Assembly: GCA_963792175.1 (NCBI GenBank)
Contig: CAWBVG010000031.1
Location: 124,001 to 188,000 of the forward strand
Origin: CAWBVG01 sp963792175
Lineage (GTDB): Bacteria; Acidobacteriota; Vicinamibacteria; Vicinamibacterales; CAVVIG01
DNA length: 64,000 nucleotides
Direction of reading: 5' to 3'
Shown one piece after another: positions 46,107 to 55,550 of the stretch. Both the position numbers and the translations under genes were made by a program. Below the pieces are notes generated by a model. That model was not told the DNA's origin and did not search any database. It saw only the letters and a list, made by a program, of their open reading frames with translations. Each line of letters opens with the position of its first letter. The first letter of the stretch is position 1.

Positions 46107-46674
46107 ATGCGATCTCGCTACTAAGCTTCAGGCAATCACTGAGTGTCGGAGTGACCCATCGGGGCCCGCGCCTGCTGCGTCATTCGGCAGGAGTATACCC
46201 CGCGCAGGAGGGGCTGGAATGACCCTCGCAGGCCATCCAGCGGAGAAGAGATGAGTCGCGTCCGGACTCGCACTCCTGTAAGTCGGAAAATTGGGATTAG
46301 CGGACTCACACCAAGGGAATACGTAGCCGCATTTGCCTTCGTGTTTACGTACACCAGCGATCGACTTTCGCCCCTAGGATTTTGCAAAACCCTCTTCTCC
46401 GTCGGCTGCCTGATTGAACCGGAGGAGAGAATCGTCGAGGGGGATGCGGCGCGCGACCTGTCGGGAGGCTCCACCCGTCACTCTTGTCACAGGACGCGGG
46501 ACTCTCGAACCATTCGCCACAGCCGAGGCATTAAATCTTTGGGCATGCAGCCAAGCCGAATTCGCGTAGTTGAGACCATGTCCGCCGCCTATGTTTATCG
46601 AGAAGCCGGACTTGGCCCAAATCCGCAGCGGCCTCGAATAGACTGACTCGAAGCACAGGCAGAGTAACGGAGAA
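46107..46674. other. Non-coding gap
   Basis: No gene supported. ORFs on both strands lack motifs and consistent codon bias. Base composition is visibly less GC-rich than the chromosomal flanks. Confidence 0.35.
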
Positions 46675-47399
46675 ATCGAAGAGCAGAGCAAACCGAGCAT
46701 CGTGTTCGTCCATGGACTGTGGGCCGACGGGTCGTGCTTCAGCAAATGATCCCGCCGCTTCAGGCGGAGGGGTATGAAGTGATCGCCAGCGAGCACAGCC
46801 TCGACTCAGTCAAGGGTGACGTGGCCACAGTCAAGCGGACGCTCGGACGCGTCAGCAATCCCGCCATCCTGGTCGGGCACTCGTACGGGGGAACGCTCAT
46901 CACCGCGGCGGGAACAGACGACCGTGTGGCGGGGCTCGTCTACATCGCTGCGCTCGCACCCGACGAGAACGAGACATCCCAAAGCCAGCAGAATCAGTTT
47001 CCCAAGACGGACGTCTTCTCTTACATCGAGGTCGCGGACGGTCGCATCTGGCTGCGGCCGGACGGCATCGGCTGCTTCGCGGGAGACTTGTCCGAGCAGG
47101 AACAGAAGCTGGTCTGGGCGACGCAGATGGTGCCGGTGGCCGACCTCTTCGACCAGAAGGTTGAAGGGACCGCCTGGAGGTCGAAGCCGAGCTGGTACAT
47201 CGTGGCCACGAAAGACCGCACGGTCAATCCCGAGTTGGAGCGGTTTGTCGCGAAGCGCATGGGCGCCGCCACCACCGAGCTGGACAGCAGCCACGTCCCG
47301 ATGCTCTCCAACCCGAAACTCGTGCTCGATGTGATTCGTCACGCCGCAGCGACCGTTCAAAAGAACGCAGCGAGGGAGCCTGTGGGCGCGAGGCGCTGA
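46675..47399 (+). CDS. Alpha/beta hydrolase (frameshifted near the start)
   Basis: About 240 aa. The N-terminal strand SKPSIVFVHGLWADGSCFSK is separated from MIPPLQAEGYEVIASEHSLD by one missing A at 46745. The remainder is open: nucleophile elbow AILVGHSYGGTLITAAG, GLVYIAALAPDENETSQSQQ, FVAKRMGAATTELDSSHVPM with the catalytic His, and KLVLDVIRHAA. This is the pattern of small cytoplasmic esterase-like hydrolases (VHGxWADGSxFxKVIPxLQ). No clear start codon survives around 46675. Confidence 0.84.
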
Positions 47400-47429
47400 A
47401 GAAACCAGCGCTAACGGCTTGCTAGTGAT

Positions 47430-47543
47430 GTGGCGGAGCTGATCCGACGGGACATGGAGACCTGGTGCCCGGACTGCCTGACGCTCTTCGATGACTACGG
47501 CGTGGCGGTCAATCCGATCCCCGAGTTCGCAAGAACGCACTGA
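47430..47543 (+). CDS. Very small CPDC-containing ORF
   Basis: 37 aa from GTG 47430: VAELIRRDMETWCPDCLTLF, DDYGVAVNPIPEFARTH. A single CPDC knuckle in an amphipathic context. A TAA lies in frame just upstream, so either a micro-protein or the 3' stump of a zinc-ribbon gene. It adds to the CxxC series of this region. Confidence 0.4.
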   Translation: MAELIRRDMETWCPDCLTLFDDYGVAVNPIPEFARTH

Positions 47544-47769
47544 CAATCAATGAGCTGTCGCTGTGCGGAAGGTTCGATCTGCGAAGCGCATCCTGATATC
47601 AGCCGTGGCCGCATCGGGATTGCCCAGGTTCAAGCGAACTTGTTCCGACTGCAACACGACTGATCCGTCACGCCTCCCCGGCAATTGAACCGCTCCGCAG
47701 CGCGCTATCACAACCTCGAAAGCGAGCTGTGGCGAGTGCTCGGGATGGCGATCGACTTCTTCGTCCATT

Positions 47770-48174
47770 TTGGATGACTTTTTGTTCGTGCGCCGTAACG
47801 TGTTCGCCGATGTCCGTCGACGAGTTGCCTGCCGGTATCGACAGGGGATCATCACCGCAATTACCGTCATTCTGGGGTATTCTCTGTACTTCCTTCGGTT
47901 CTATGCCGTCGAGCCAGGCACCGGCCCGTGGAGCAGATACGCGGAAGATGCAGCCGCCATTCTCGGCATCGGAATCATCATTCAAACTGTTGCCCTTTTC
48001 CGTGCCTTGAGCCTGCAGGACACCACGGAAACACATTACGTCACTACGGTCCGTTGGTTTTTCGCGGGCGTCTGTGTGACTGCCTTGATGTTCTTGTTGC
48101 CATTTACGCTGCGCTGCCTAACGCGCGACGAAACCCGACACCCGAGACCCGAAAACATCAGAGCCGGAGCCTGA
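47770..48174 (+). CDS. Small membrane protein
   Basis: 134 aa from TTG 47770, or about 128 aa from GTG 47788. Helices: GIITAITVILGYSLYFLRFY, AAAILGIGIIIQTVALFRAL and TVRWFFAGVCVTALMFLLPF. Polar ends. A preceding ORF fragment (ARYHNLESELWRVLGMAIDF) ends with a TGA overlapping an ATG two bases away. Unnamed; inner membrane. Confidence 0.5.
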   Translation: MDDFLFVRRNVFADVRRRVACRYRQGIITAITVILGYSLYFLRFYAVEPGTGPWSRYAEDAAAILGIGIIIQTVALFRALSLQDTTETHYVTTVRWFFAGVCVTALMFLLPFTLRCLTRDETRHPRPENIRAGA

Positions 48175-48319
48175 TTGGAAGATGGTGTGGCTTGACACCG
48201 CCGACGTCGTTAGAGATGACCCACCGGAGAGCCCGACAGTCAAACCAGCGCAGCGAGCTGCCGGTAGTATCGCTCTCCTCGACGCCGAGCACGCGGCGAC
48301 AGCGCGGGCAAGCCTGCAC
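48158..48319 (-). pseudogene. Degraded zinc-ribbon remnant (CPRC)
   Basis: From GTG 48319 the frame gives QACPRCRRVLGVEESDTTGS SLRWFDCRALRWVI. It matches the 27722-27913 protein in order (CPRC, GV-E, LRWF-x-C), but the fourth cysteine is missing (CRAL for CRLC). It lies 0.3 kb inside the tRNA end of the accessory region, so the two relatives sit at opposite ends of it. Confidence 0.38.
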
Positions 48320-48631
48320 TGGGGAAGGCGGACGCTTGATCTTTGCTATCGGACTTACGGCGGGTCGTATCACTCGGTAATCCCTTGAGGCGGCGCGGGC
48401 ATCGTTCGCGACCCTACCGCCCTTTCTGCGAGCCGGGCAGCGGACGTACAGGGAGGAACTCCTCGAGCTGGCGACGTCCTGGCGGACGGTCCTCGCCGAC
48501 GATCCGACACACGCGCGGCCGATCATCTCGTCGCTACTCAAGGGCCGCGTCACGTTCGCGCCGCTCCGGTGGCGATTGACCGGTGAAGGCACACTGACTG
48601 CGCTTTTCTCGCGGGAGATGGTAGGAAGGTG

Positions 48632-48707
48632 TGGCGTCCCCAACGGGATTCGAACCCGTGTTTTGGCCTTGAAAGGGCCACGTCCTGGGCCTCTGGACGA
48701 TGGGGAC
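48632..48707 (-). tRNA. tRNA-Glu (anticodon TTC)
   Basis: A complete 76-nt cloverleaf on the minus strand. Acceptor GTCCCCA pairs with TGGGGAC, followed by discriminator G and an encoded CCA. The anticodon stem TGGCC/GGCCA encloses the loop CTTTCAA with TTC at 34-36. The T-arm CGGGTTCGAATCCCG is canonical. Its 3' end faces the accessory region at 27.7-48.6 kb, the usual side for integrating elements. Confidence 0.97.
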
Positions 48708-48831
48708 GGCGTGGAGAGAACTTCCGATTCTACTACGACTTGACCGTCTGTCCGAAAGGCCCGCATCCTTCGTCATCGAACCGAATCGTTCTACGCTCCC
48801 AGTCGGTGATCACCGTCACTGCCTCCTGGTC

Positions 48832-50019
48832 GTGACCGTGCGCTATGACGCGATCGTGGTCGGCGTCGGCGGCATGGGCAGCGCCGCCGTCTTCGAGCTG
48901 GCGCGGCGCGGACTCCGCGTCCTCGGTCTCGAGCAGCACGACATCCCCCACGATCGCGGCTCGTCGCACGGCGTCAATCGCATCATCCGCCTGGCGTACT
49001 GGGAGCACCCGGCCTATGTCCCGCTGCTGCGCCGCGCCTACGAGTTGTGGCGAGACCTCGAGGCTCGGCGCGGGGAACAGTTGCTCTACATCACCGGCAG
49101 CGTCGACGCCGGTCGCGCCGACAGCAAGACCGTCATCGGGTCGCTGCGCTCGTGCGAGATCCACACGCTTCCGCACGAGTTGCTCGATGCGGCGCGAACT
49201 AAGCCGACGGTTCCCCGGCTATCACCTGCCGCCCGACATGATGGCGGTCCTGCAACCCGAAGGCGGGTTCGTGCTGTGCGAGCGTGCGATCGTCGAACTA
49301 TGTCGAGGCGGCGCGCGGCCTCGGTGCGGACGTCCACGCACGGGAGCCGGTGGTCAGCTGGACGCCATCAGCCGGTGGCGTCGAGGTGCGAACCGGTGCG
49401 GCGACATACGAGCGCGAATCATCTCGTGCTGACGGCCGGACCGTGGACGGCCGCGCTCGTTCCGGCGCTGAAAGCGCTGGCGCGTCCGGAACGGCAGGTG
49501 ATGCTGTGGACCGAGCCGCTGCGTCGCCCGCGTTCTTTCAGCTCGACGCGTTCCCGGTCTTCAACCTCGACGCGCCGGAAGGTCATTTCTACGGCTTTCC
49601 GAACTTCGGAGCGTCGGGCTTCAAGATCGGCAAGTACCATCACCGGCGCGAGGTGGTCGACCCCGATCGAGATGGATCGTGACTGTCACCCGGAAGACGA
49701 GGCGGTGCTGCGCGAGGGCATCCGACGCTACTTCCCGGACGCGGACGGCCCGGCGCTGGCGATGAAGACCTGTCTCTTCACGAACAGCCCCGACGAGCAC
49801 TTCATCATCGACCGGCATCCCGCGCTGCCGCAGGTGACGCTCGCCGCCGGATTCTCCGGCCACGGCTTCAAATTCTGCAGCGTGGTGGGTGAAATCCTCG
49901 CCGAGCTGACGATCGACGGCTCGAGCCGGCACGATCTCGAGTTGTTCCGGTTGTCGCGATTCGGTCCGCTCCCGTCAGACACCCGCCAGCGATCGAGGAG
50001 CCGCGGAACCTCTCGCTGA
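48832..50019 (+). CDS. FAD-dependent N-methyl-amino-acid oxidase (SolA/monomeric sarcosine oxidase-like), frameshifted
   Basis: About 390 aa; GTG 48832. A Rossmann start YDAIVVGVGGMGSAAVFELA (GxGxxG) is followed by VLGLEQHDIPHDRGSSHGVN, RIIRLAYWEHPAYVPLLRRA. This is the SHGxxRxIR(L)AY pattern in which the Cys partner later covalently binds FAD: TCLFTNSPDEHFIIDRHPAL contains the CLFTNSPD motif with that Cys. It ends GFSGHGFKFCSVVGEILAEL. Several frame changes lie between about 49200 and 49680. Family members oxidise N-methyl groups of sarcosine or N-methyltryptophan, releasing formaldehyde and H2O2. Cytoplasmic. Overlaps nhaA tail to tail by 45 bp. Confidence 0.88.
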   Translation: MTVRYDAIVVGVGGMGSAAVFELARRGLRVLGLEQHDIPHDRGSSHGVNRIIRLAYWEHPAYVPLLRRAYELWRDLEARRGEQLLYITGSVDAGRADSKTVIGSLRSCEIHTLPHELLDAARTKPTVPRLSPAARHDGGPATRRRVRAVRACDRRTMSRRRAASVRTSTHGSRWSAGRHQPVASRCEPVRRHTSANHLVLTAGPWTAALVPALKALARPERQVMLWTEPLRRPRSFSSTRSRSSTSTRRKVISTAFRTSERRASRSASTITGARWSTPIEMDRDCHPEDEAVLREGIRRYFPDADGPALAMKTCLFTNSPDEHFIIDRHPALPQVTLAAGFSGHGFKFCSVVGEILAELTIDGSSRHDLELFRLSRFGPLPSDTRQRSRSRGTSR

Positions 50020-51156
50020 ATCGTGCCGAGTGCGCTCCGATGCCGGATTGGGCGAGAAGCGGCCGATCCGCAGCACCCTCGCCGCCGTCACCGCCAGGAG
50101 CGCGCCGCCGACCGTCACGAGCGCGCCGACTTTCGTCTCCGCCAGAACCGGACCTGGCGCCATCGCCGCGGTAGCGAGGAAGAGTCCAAAACTGCACGCG
50201 GTTGACGATGCGAGTGCGACCACCACGAGCTCTCGTCGTCCGACGCCGCGAGGCAGGTGGAGGCCGCAGGCGACAGCCACGCCTGCGGCGGCCAGCATCC
50301 CAAGAGGCTTGCCGGCGAACGCCGCAATCGCGATGGCCTTCGTCGCGGTGCCGATGTCCTTGAACATCACGCCCGCGTTGACGAGGGCGAACAACAACAG
50401 CCCGACCTGTGATGGCACACTCCAGATGCGATCGAATCGGCTCAGGCCGTCGTCATGAGAGATGGTGGATCGTGACTGGCGGTGTCCAACGAGAAACGGG
50501 ATGATCGGCACCAGCGCGAACGCGGGGTGCAATCCGCTCAGGAAGAATCCGCACCAGGAGGACGCGCCCGCGATCAGCACGACTGGCCAGAAGCTGGTCA
50601 CGCCGGCACGACGGAACGCCACCGCGATGCCGACGCCGGCGGCGATGAGCGCGATGCCGGCCAGATGCTGCTCGCCGACAGGATAGAGCAGCTCCACGAC
50701 GACCGCGCCGCACAAGTCGGCGGCGACGCCGAGCAGCAGGAAGAACGGGATCGCGGCGTGGCGCCGAAAGATCCCTCGCACGAGGACGTATCCGACCACC
50801 AGATCGACGGCCCCGGCCACCGGCCAGCCTCGACTGAGCACCGACAGTTCATCGCCGGTCCGCAGGTAGGCGAAGTAGGCGAGCGTGGCGCCGATCATGC
50901 CGCCGACCGCCGACACGAACGGCAGCGCCATCCGGCGCCACGTATACAACGCGCTGCCCGGTGACGCGGCGTCAACAATCTCTGCGGTGACCAGCGCGAA
51001 GAACACCGCCATGCCGATGTCGTTCACCGGAAACGACCAGGCGCGAGCGAACACGAAGTACGTCTCCGGCTGACTGTTGGCCCAGATCAGCGCGACCGCC
51101 GCGCCGATCGGAAACGCGAAGACATGGCTGGCGGCGAAGCGCTGCATGCGGGTCAT
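49975..51156 (-). CDS. nhaA: Na+/H+ antiporter NhaA
   Basis: Intact 393 aa with about 11 hydrophobic segments. N-terminal FAFPIGAAVALIWANSQPET and FPVNDIGMAVFFALVTAEIV match NhaA (NDxLMAxFF). SAVGGMIGATLAYFAYLRT (PxxAAxGGMxxPAxxY) matches in outline, but the catalytic Asp-Asp pair (ATDIAF) falls in PVAGAVDLVVGYVLVRGIFR, where only one Asp is seen. LLFALVNAGVMFKDIGTATK and GKPLGMLAAAGVAVACGLHL fit the later helices. The start overlaps the upstream metallophosphoesterase stop as ATGA. It should exchange Na+ for H+ across the inner membrane; ion specificity could differ because of the altered motif. Confidence 0.88.
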   Translation of the reverse strand: MTRMQRFAASHVFAFPIGAAVALIWANSQPETYFVFARAWSFPVNDIGMAVFFALVTAEIVDAASPGSALYTWRRMALPFVSAVGGMIGATLAYFAYLRTGDELSVLSRGWPVAGAVDLVVGYVLVRGIFRRHAAIPFFLLLGVAADLCGAVVVELLYPVGEQHLAGIALIAAGVGIAVAFRRAGVTSFWPVVLIAGASSWCGFFLSGLHPAFALVPIIPFLVGHRQSRSTISHDDGLSRFDRIWSVPSQVGLLLFALVNAGVMFKDIGTATKAIAIAAFAGKPLGMLAAAGVAVACGLHLPRGVGRRELVVVALASSTACSFGLFLATAAMAPGPVLAETKVGALVTVGGALLAVTAARVLRIGRFSPNPASERTRHDSARGSAAPRSLAGV

Positions 51157-52002
51157 GGCCGGGGTCCCTTCTGAAGCACACCCGAATCAACGGTCTTTCC
51201 GGTTCGGCTGACGGCTCGAAACGACAGATTGGTACCGGCCACCTCGACGAGCATGAAGCTCTGATCCTGATCGAAGCCCGCGGCGGTCGTGTCCGATTGC
51301 CGCAGGTTTCCTTTGCGCACCTGGCCCGCGGCGCCGGAGACGAAGTAGTGAATCCCGCGTTGAGGCTTGAGACGCTCGTAGACGTGGTCGTGACCGGAAA
51401 ACACCACGTCGACGCCGTGCCTCGTGAAGATCGGCTCGAGGATCACGCGCAGATCGACCTGCGCCCCATGACGGCCGCCGTTCGAATAGAGCGGGTGATG
51501 GAAGAAACAGATTTTCCACTCGTCGCGCGACCCTTTCAGCGAGTCGTCGATCCACGACCGCTGCTTGTCGTCGAGGTAGTCGCTGTCCAGCACGAAGAAG
51601 CGTGACGTTGCCCTTCGCAAAGGTGTAGTAGCGTTCGCCGCCCATGTTGAACGGCTGATAGAAACGGTTGCTCGGATTGTCGTGGTTGCCGAGTGCCGCG
51701 TAGAAGCGAACGCCCGCGTCGAGCAGCGGCCGGTACGGCAACTCGAATTTCTGCACGAAGTCCTTCGGCGTCTGTCCGCCGTAGATGTTGTCGCCGAGCA
51801 TCAAGACCATCTCGAAGGGAAACTGTTCGCGGGCGATGACCATCTGGCGCGCGACCTCGTATTCGTAGCGATCGCCGGTTCCGTTGTCGCCAATCACGGC
51901 GAACCGGAGGGCGTCGGGCCGCGCGGCCGGCGCCTGCGCCGCCGGAGAGCGCAGGGCGCCGGCCGAACCGATCGCGACGAGGACCGCAATCAGGATCCGC
52001 AC
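51153..52002 (-). CDS. Exported metallophosphoesterase
   Basis: About 283 aa with one frameshift near 51605. GTG 52002 follows GAGG; VRILIAVLVAIGSAGALRSP is the signal peptide. Motifs: LRFAVIGDNGTGDRYEYEVA, VLMLGDNIYGGQTPKDFVQK, ALGNHDNPSNRFYQPFNMGG, FFHHPLYSNGGRHGAQVDLR and VFSGHDHVYERLKPQRGIHY. All five metallophosphatase blocks are present with their Asp/Asn/His ligands. The stop overlaps the nhaA ATG. Acid-phosphatase-like activity in the periplasm is likely. Confidence 0.88.
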
Positions 52003-52009
52003 AGCGGCC

Positions 52010-53021
52010 TCACTTGCCGGCGCCAGCGGCCGCCGGGGTGCGGTTTGGCGTCGAGGTCGGCCTCTCCGCGGCGAGGCGCTCGCCCTCCGCGATCTTGGTG
52101 AACAATCGCCGGATGTAGCGTTCAGCTTCGGCTGGAGGATAGCCACCGGCACGAAACGCCTCACGCCATTGCGAGTGGCTGATCCCGGTCAGCAGGTCGC
52201 ACGCCCACTGCATGTCCTGGGGCGTGATTCGATGACGAAGGAGCTCCTGGTGCCAGCCGTGGTAATTGAACTCGACGTAGCCATCGTTGACGCCGTTGAC
52301 GAAGCGCAGACGTTCGAACAGATCGGGGTCGCTGCGCTTTGGCTTGAGGCGCCCGGTCTCGCCCAGCGCCGTGCCGAGATCGCGTACGACGTACCACAGG
52401 CGAGGCTCGCTGCCGGGCACGTTCGCCGCGTACAGGGTGTTGTTGATGTTCTTGAGGTCCGAGCTGCCAAACATCGTCAGGATGACCAGCAGACCCTGGT
52501 AGGGCTTGCGTCCCGACGAATGGGTTCTGCTGCCACGACCACTGTCCGCGTTTGACGAGCGCGTTCGTCTTCAACCTGAATCGTCCGCCCGGCTCGGTGT
52601 GGGTGCCGCTCGCGTCGGTCATCGCGAACGACGGCACGAAGTAGACGGGCGGCTGGTGATAGCCAACAGCGGACAGCACCCGCGAGAGGACGACTTCGAC
52701 CGGCGCCTCGGAGCCCTGGTTGCCGTGGGGCGCCTGCTTGACGTGCCACTCGCGCCCTTCCGGGTCCGTGACCACGACTCCGGGATTCGTTCCGTGTTGC
52801 TTCCGCCCGACGAACGTATAGGTCGCCGTCGGATCCGGAGCACGTTCCGGACCCCACGGGCCGTGGAACAGATCGCGTGCCGCGAGATCCTGCGGCTTCT
52901 CCCAGAGCTGCGTCATGGTCGCTTCCCCCGGTCGGACGGTGGGCTTGACGTGAGCCGCGCACATCGGGATGTACACCGCGAAGAGCGCAGGCGCGACGAA
53001 CTTGGTCATGGTGGTGAGCAT
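52010..53021 (-). CDS. Conserved exported protein of unknown function
   Basis: About 336 aa with a frameshift near 52500. ATG 53021 follows GGGAGG; MLTTMTKFVAPALFAVYIPM is the signal peptide. Body: LAARDLFHGPWGPERAPDPT, YTFVGRKQHGTNPGVVVTDP, EGREWHVKQAPHGNQGSEAP, VEVVLSRVLSAVGYHQPPVY. The C-terminal half has MFGSSDLKNINNTLYAANVP, YVVRDLGTALGETGRLKP and NDGYVEFNYHGWHQELL. A DPxGRxWxVK strand, SEAxVExVxSRxLxAxGY helix and a later D-LKxxNN loop recall a kinase-like (HipA/CotH-type) fold, but the catalytic residues cannot be assigned with confidence. It sits between an Omp85-like gene and the phosphoesterase. Confidence 0.7.
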
Positions 53022-53034
53022 GGCAACCTCCCAA

Positions 53035-54271
53035 TCAAGGCACGTACGGCGCGATCGCCCGGTTCGGCAACGCCAGCGGCGCCGAGAAGCTGACCAGCGC
53101 GCGCGTGCCTTCTTCGCCGCGCGCGACGTCGAGCCGAACCAGCATGCGCGTGGCGGAATGCAGGCGAAGCCCGGCACCGTAGTCGGTGTAGATCTTGCGC
53201 GAGAGCAGATTCGAGGCCGAGGCGACGCTTCCCGCGTCGTAGAACACCGCGGCGTCGACACGCCGCAGGATGGGCCACCGGTATTCGGCGTTCATCAACA
53301 GCATGTCGCGGTCTCTGAACCGGTAATCAAGGTAGCCGCGCAGACTGTTGGATCCACCGAGCGAGGGCAGCAGGTAGAACGGCACCTCCTGCCCCGGCCC
53401 TGTCTGCGACACGTCGATTCGTCCTCTGAACGCCAGCACCGATCGACCGAGTGGCACATACTGGGCCGCGTCAGCTTCGAATCGCCGGAAGCTGTAGCGC
53501 GCCAGATCCCGATCGTGAAACATCGCGACCGACGCCCGATAGCGGCCGCCGCTCGAGGGATAGCCGGGCCTGTCCAACGTATTCACATCGACCGCCACGT
53601 CGGCGTGAACGTAATTCGGTTGCTGCGTCAGGCCGGGTGCTCCGATCTCGTCGAAGCGCTCCGCGGTCGACGGATAGAGCGTGCTGAGGCCGCGGTCGAT
53701 CGCCAGGCGCTGCAGTAAACCGGCGCGGCCCGTCACCGACAGCCAGGGCTTGAGTCGCGCCGTGCCGAAGGCCAGCGCGTCGAGATCTTTCAAGCGATAG
53801 TCGGTCCGGTCGCTCTTCAACGAGCGGCTGCCGATCCCGAAGAAGTTGATTTGCGTGAAGTCCTGATACTTCACCTGCCCGCCGAGCGACAGGCGGTGGT
53901 GGAGGAGTTGTGGCCACTCGATATCGGAGCGCATCATCGTGTAGCGTCGTGGCGATACAGCGGCCGAGGCGCGCACGATGGCGCGGTCGCCGAAGAGACG
54001 ATGTCGATAGCCAGGGCCGACCGAAATCCCGCCGCCGGGAATGATCCCGCCGAACTCTGGGAAGAATCCATCGCTGGCCGGGGCGGCGCCGTCGATTCTG
54101 GTTTCGGCCCAGAGGTAGCCGCGCGCGAGCGGGCCCGGTCCACGTTGAGGCGTCTGGGTCTGGTCCGGCAGCTGCAATGGATCGGCGGGTCTGGTGTCCT
54201 GCGCGCCTGCGCCTGGCAGCGCACGCACAGACAGCCGTGAACACGATTGCGCGAATGAACGGTGTGATCAT
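53035..54271 (-). CDS. Omp85/BamA-family outer-membrane barrel protein
   Basis: About 412 aa with a shift near 54225. ATG 54271 follows AAGGAG; MITPFIRAIVFTAVCA is the signal peptide. No POTRA repeats are seen, so the barrel begins early: GGGISVGPGYRHRLFGDRAI, VKYQDFTQINFFGIGSRSLK. It then has FYLLPSLGGSNSLRGYLDYR, equivalent to the family VRGY/F motif of loop 6, and a C-terminal DYGAGLRLHSATRMLVRLDV. The pattern is that of the surface-antigen/D15 domain. A POTRA-less Omp85 suggests secretion or lipid transfer rather than core BAM function. First gene of a minus-strand run ending in nhaA. Confidence 0.87.
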
Positions 54272-54489
54272 CGCAATTCTCCTTGTGCTATCTGTCAACG
54301 CCGATACGCGCGGGACCGAACAGCAGCGGAGAACACGATGTGTCGGTGTGCGCGCAGGATCTATCCGTTCGGATAGGTCCGGCGACAAATGGTGAGTGGT
54401 GTCAGAAGAGACTGAAGATCGATTCGACGAGCCGGCGCGCAGGTCGCGGCTGAGAACGCGATGCGCGTTGAGGCGAGATCAGAGCGGAT

Positions 54490-55316
54490 TCAAGGACGAA
54501 CAGACAGGTCGCGTGCCGACTGGAAGCGCGCGTCGGGACTCTTCTCCAGACAGTGTCGAATGACGCGCTCGAGCTCGGTCGACACACCTTCGCGATCGGG
54601 AAGCACCGGCGGATCGTCCTTGAGAATGGCGTGCAGCGTTTCGACCGCGGAATCGCCATGAAACGGCGCGACGCCGGAGATCATTTCGTGCAGGATGACG
54701 CCGAGGCTGAAGATGTCGGACCGCTCGTCTGCGGCGCCGCCGCGCACCTGTTCCGGCGACATGTAGCCGACGGTTCCGAGGAGCGTGCCCGGCGTCGTCG
54801 AGGCGGTCGGATCGTGCGGGCACCCCAGCGTCACGTTCCGGCATTTCGCCAGACCGAAGTCGAGGATTTTCACCCGCCCGTCGCTCGGTGACGAAGATGT
54901 TCTCGGGCTTGAGGTCGCGGTGGACGACATCAAGATGATGCGCGGCGATCAGTCCGCGTGCGATCTCCAGGGCGTACGCGATCGCCGTCCGCACCGGGAC
55001 CGCGCCGTTCTTCAGGCAGCCTCGGAGCGTTTCGCCGCGCAGCAACTCGGAGACGACATACGGCAGGCCCTGATCCGATCCCACGTCGTAGACGGCGACG
55101 ATGTTCGGGTGGTTGACCAGCGCCGTGGTGCGCGCTTCCTGCGCGAACCGCGCCAGGCGATCGGCATCCGTCGTGACGCTCGGCGGCGAGCACCTTCAGC
55201 GCGACCGGCCGATCGAGGCGCGTGTCGCGCGCGCGGTAGACGTCGCCCATGCCGCCGGAGGCGAGGAAGCCATCGACCTCGTAGGGTCCGAGCCTGTGAC
55301 CGGCTTCTAACCTCAT
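54490..55316 (-). CDS. Ser/Thr protein kinase domain protein, ends after the kinase domain
   Basis: About 275 aa in three frames (shifts near 55170 and 54895). MRLEAGHRLGPYEVDGFLAS starts the N-lobe, with Gly-loop SGGMGDVYRARD and VALKVLAAE (VAIK lysine). Catalytic loop VVHRDLKPENIFVT, DFG in VKILDFGLAKCRN, and GTVGYMSPEQVRGGAADERS of the activation segment are intact. HCLEKSPDARFQSARDL closes the C-lobe, but the protein then stops. Most acidobacterial homologues continue into a membrane helix and WD40, TPR or TolB repeats. It is divergent from the sigma-factor gene. Confidence 0.85.
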
Positions 55317-55550
55317 GTTTCCGTCAACGCGGCACCCTGGCCGATCCGAACAGCCGGGCGCGCTGTTCGCTGCGGGCGGATCGGTCGTTATAGAGGGCGG
55401 TGAGGATGCGCTTACCGCCGGCGGGTCACCGCGATCGCGGCAAGACGGCTATCGCTCTGATAGGCTTGAAGTTCGCTCTTCAAACCGATGGCGGGAAGCC
55501 CTATGATACGGTTCCCGACGAGAATCAGCATTGCGCCTGCGCTAGCAACC

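Noticed and set aside
46251..46646. 131-aa plus-strand ORF
   Set aside because: No ribosome site, no codon bias like its neighbours and no motif; treated as non-coding.
27700..48600. Integron cassette array
   Set aside because: Small genes and scattered GCCTAAC/GTTAGGT words suggested it, but the words fall inside coding frames, do not pair at attC spacing, genes lie on both strands and no intI is visible.
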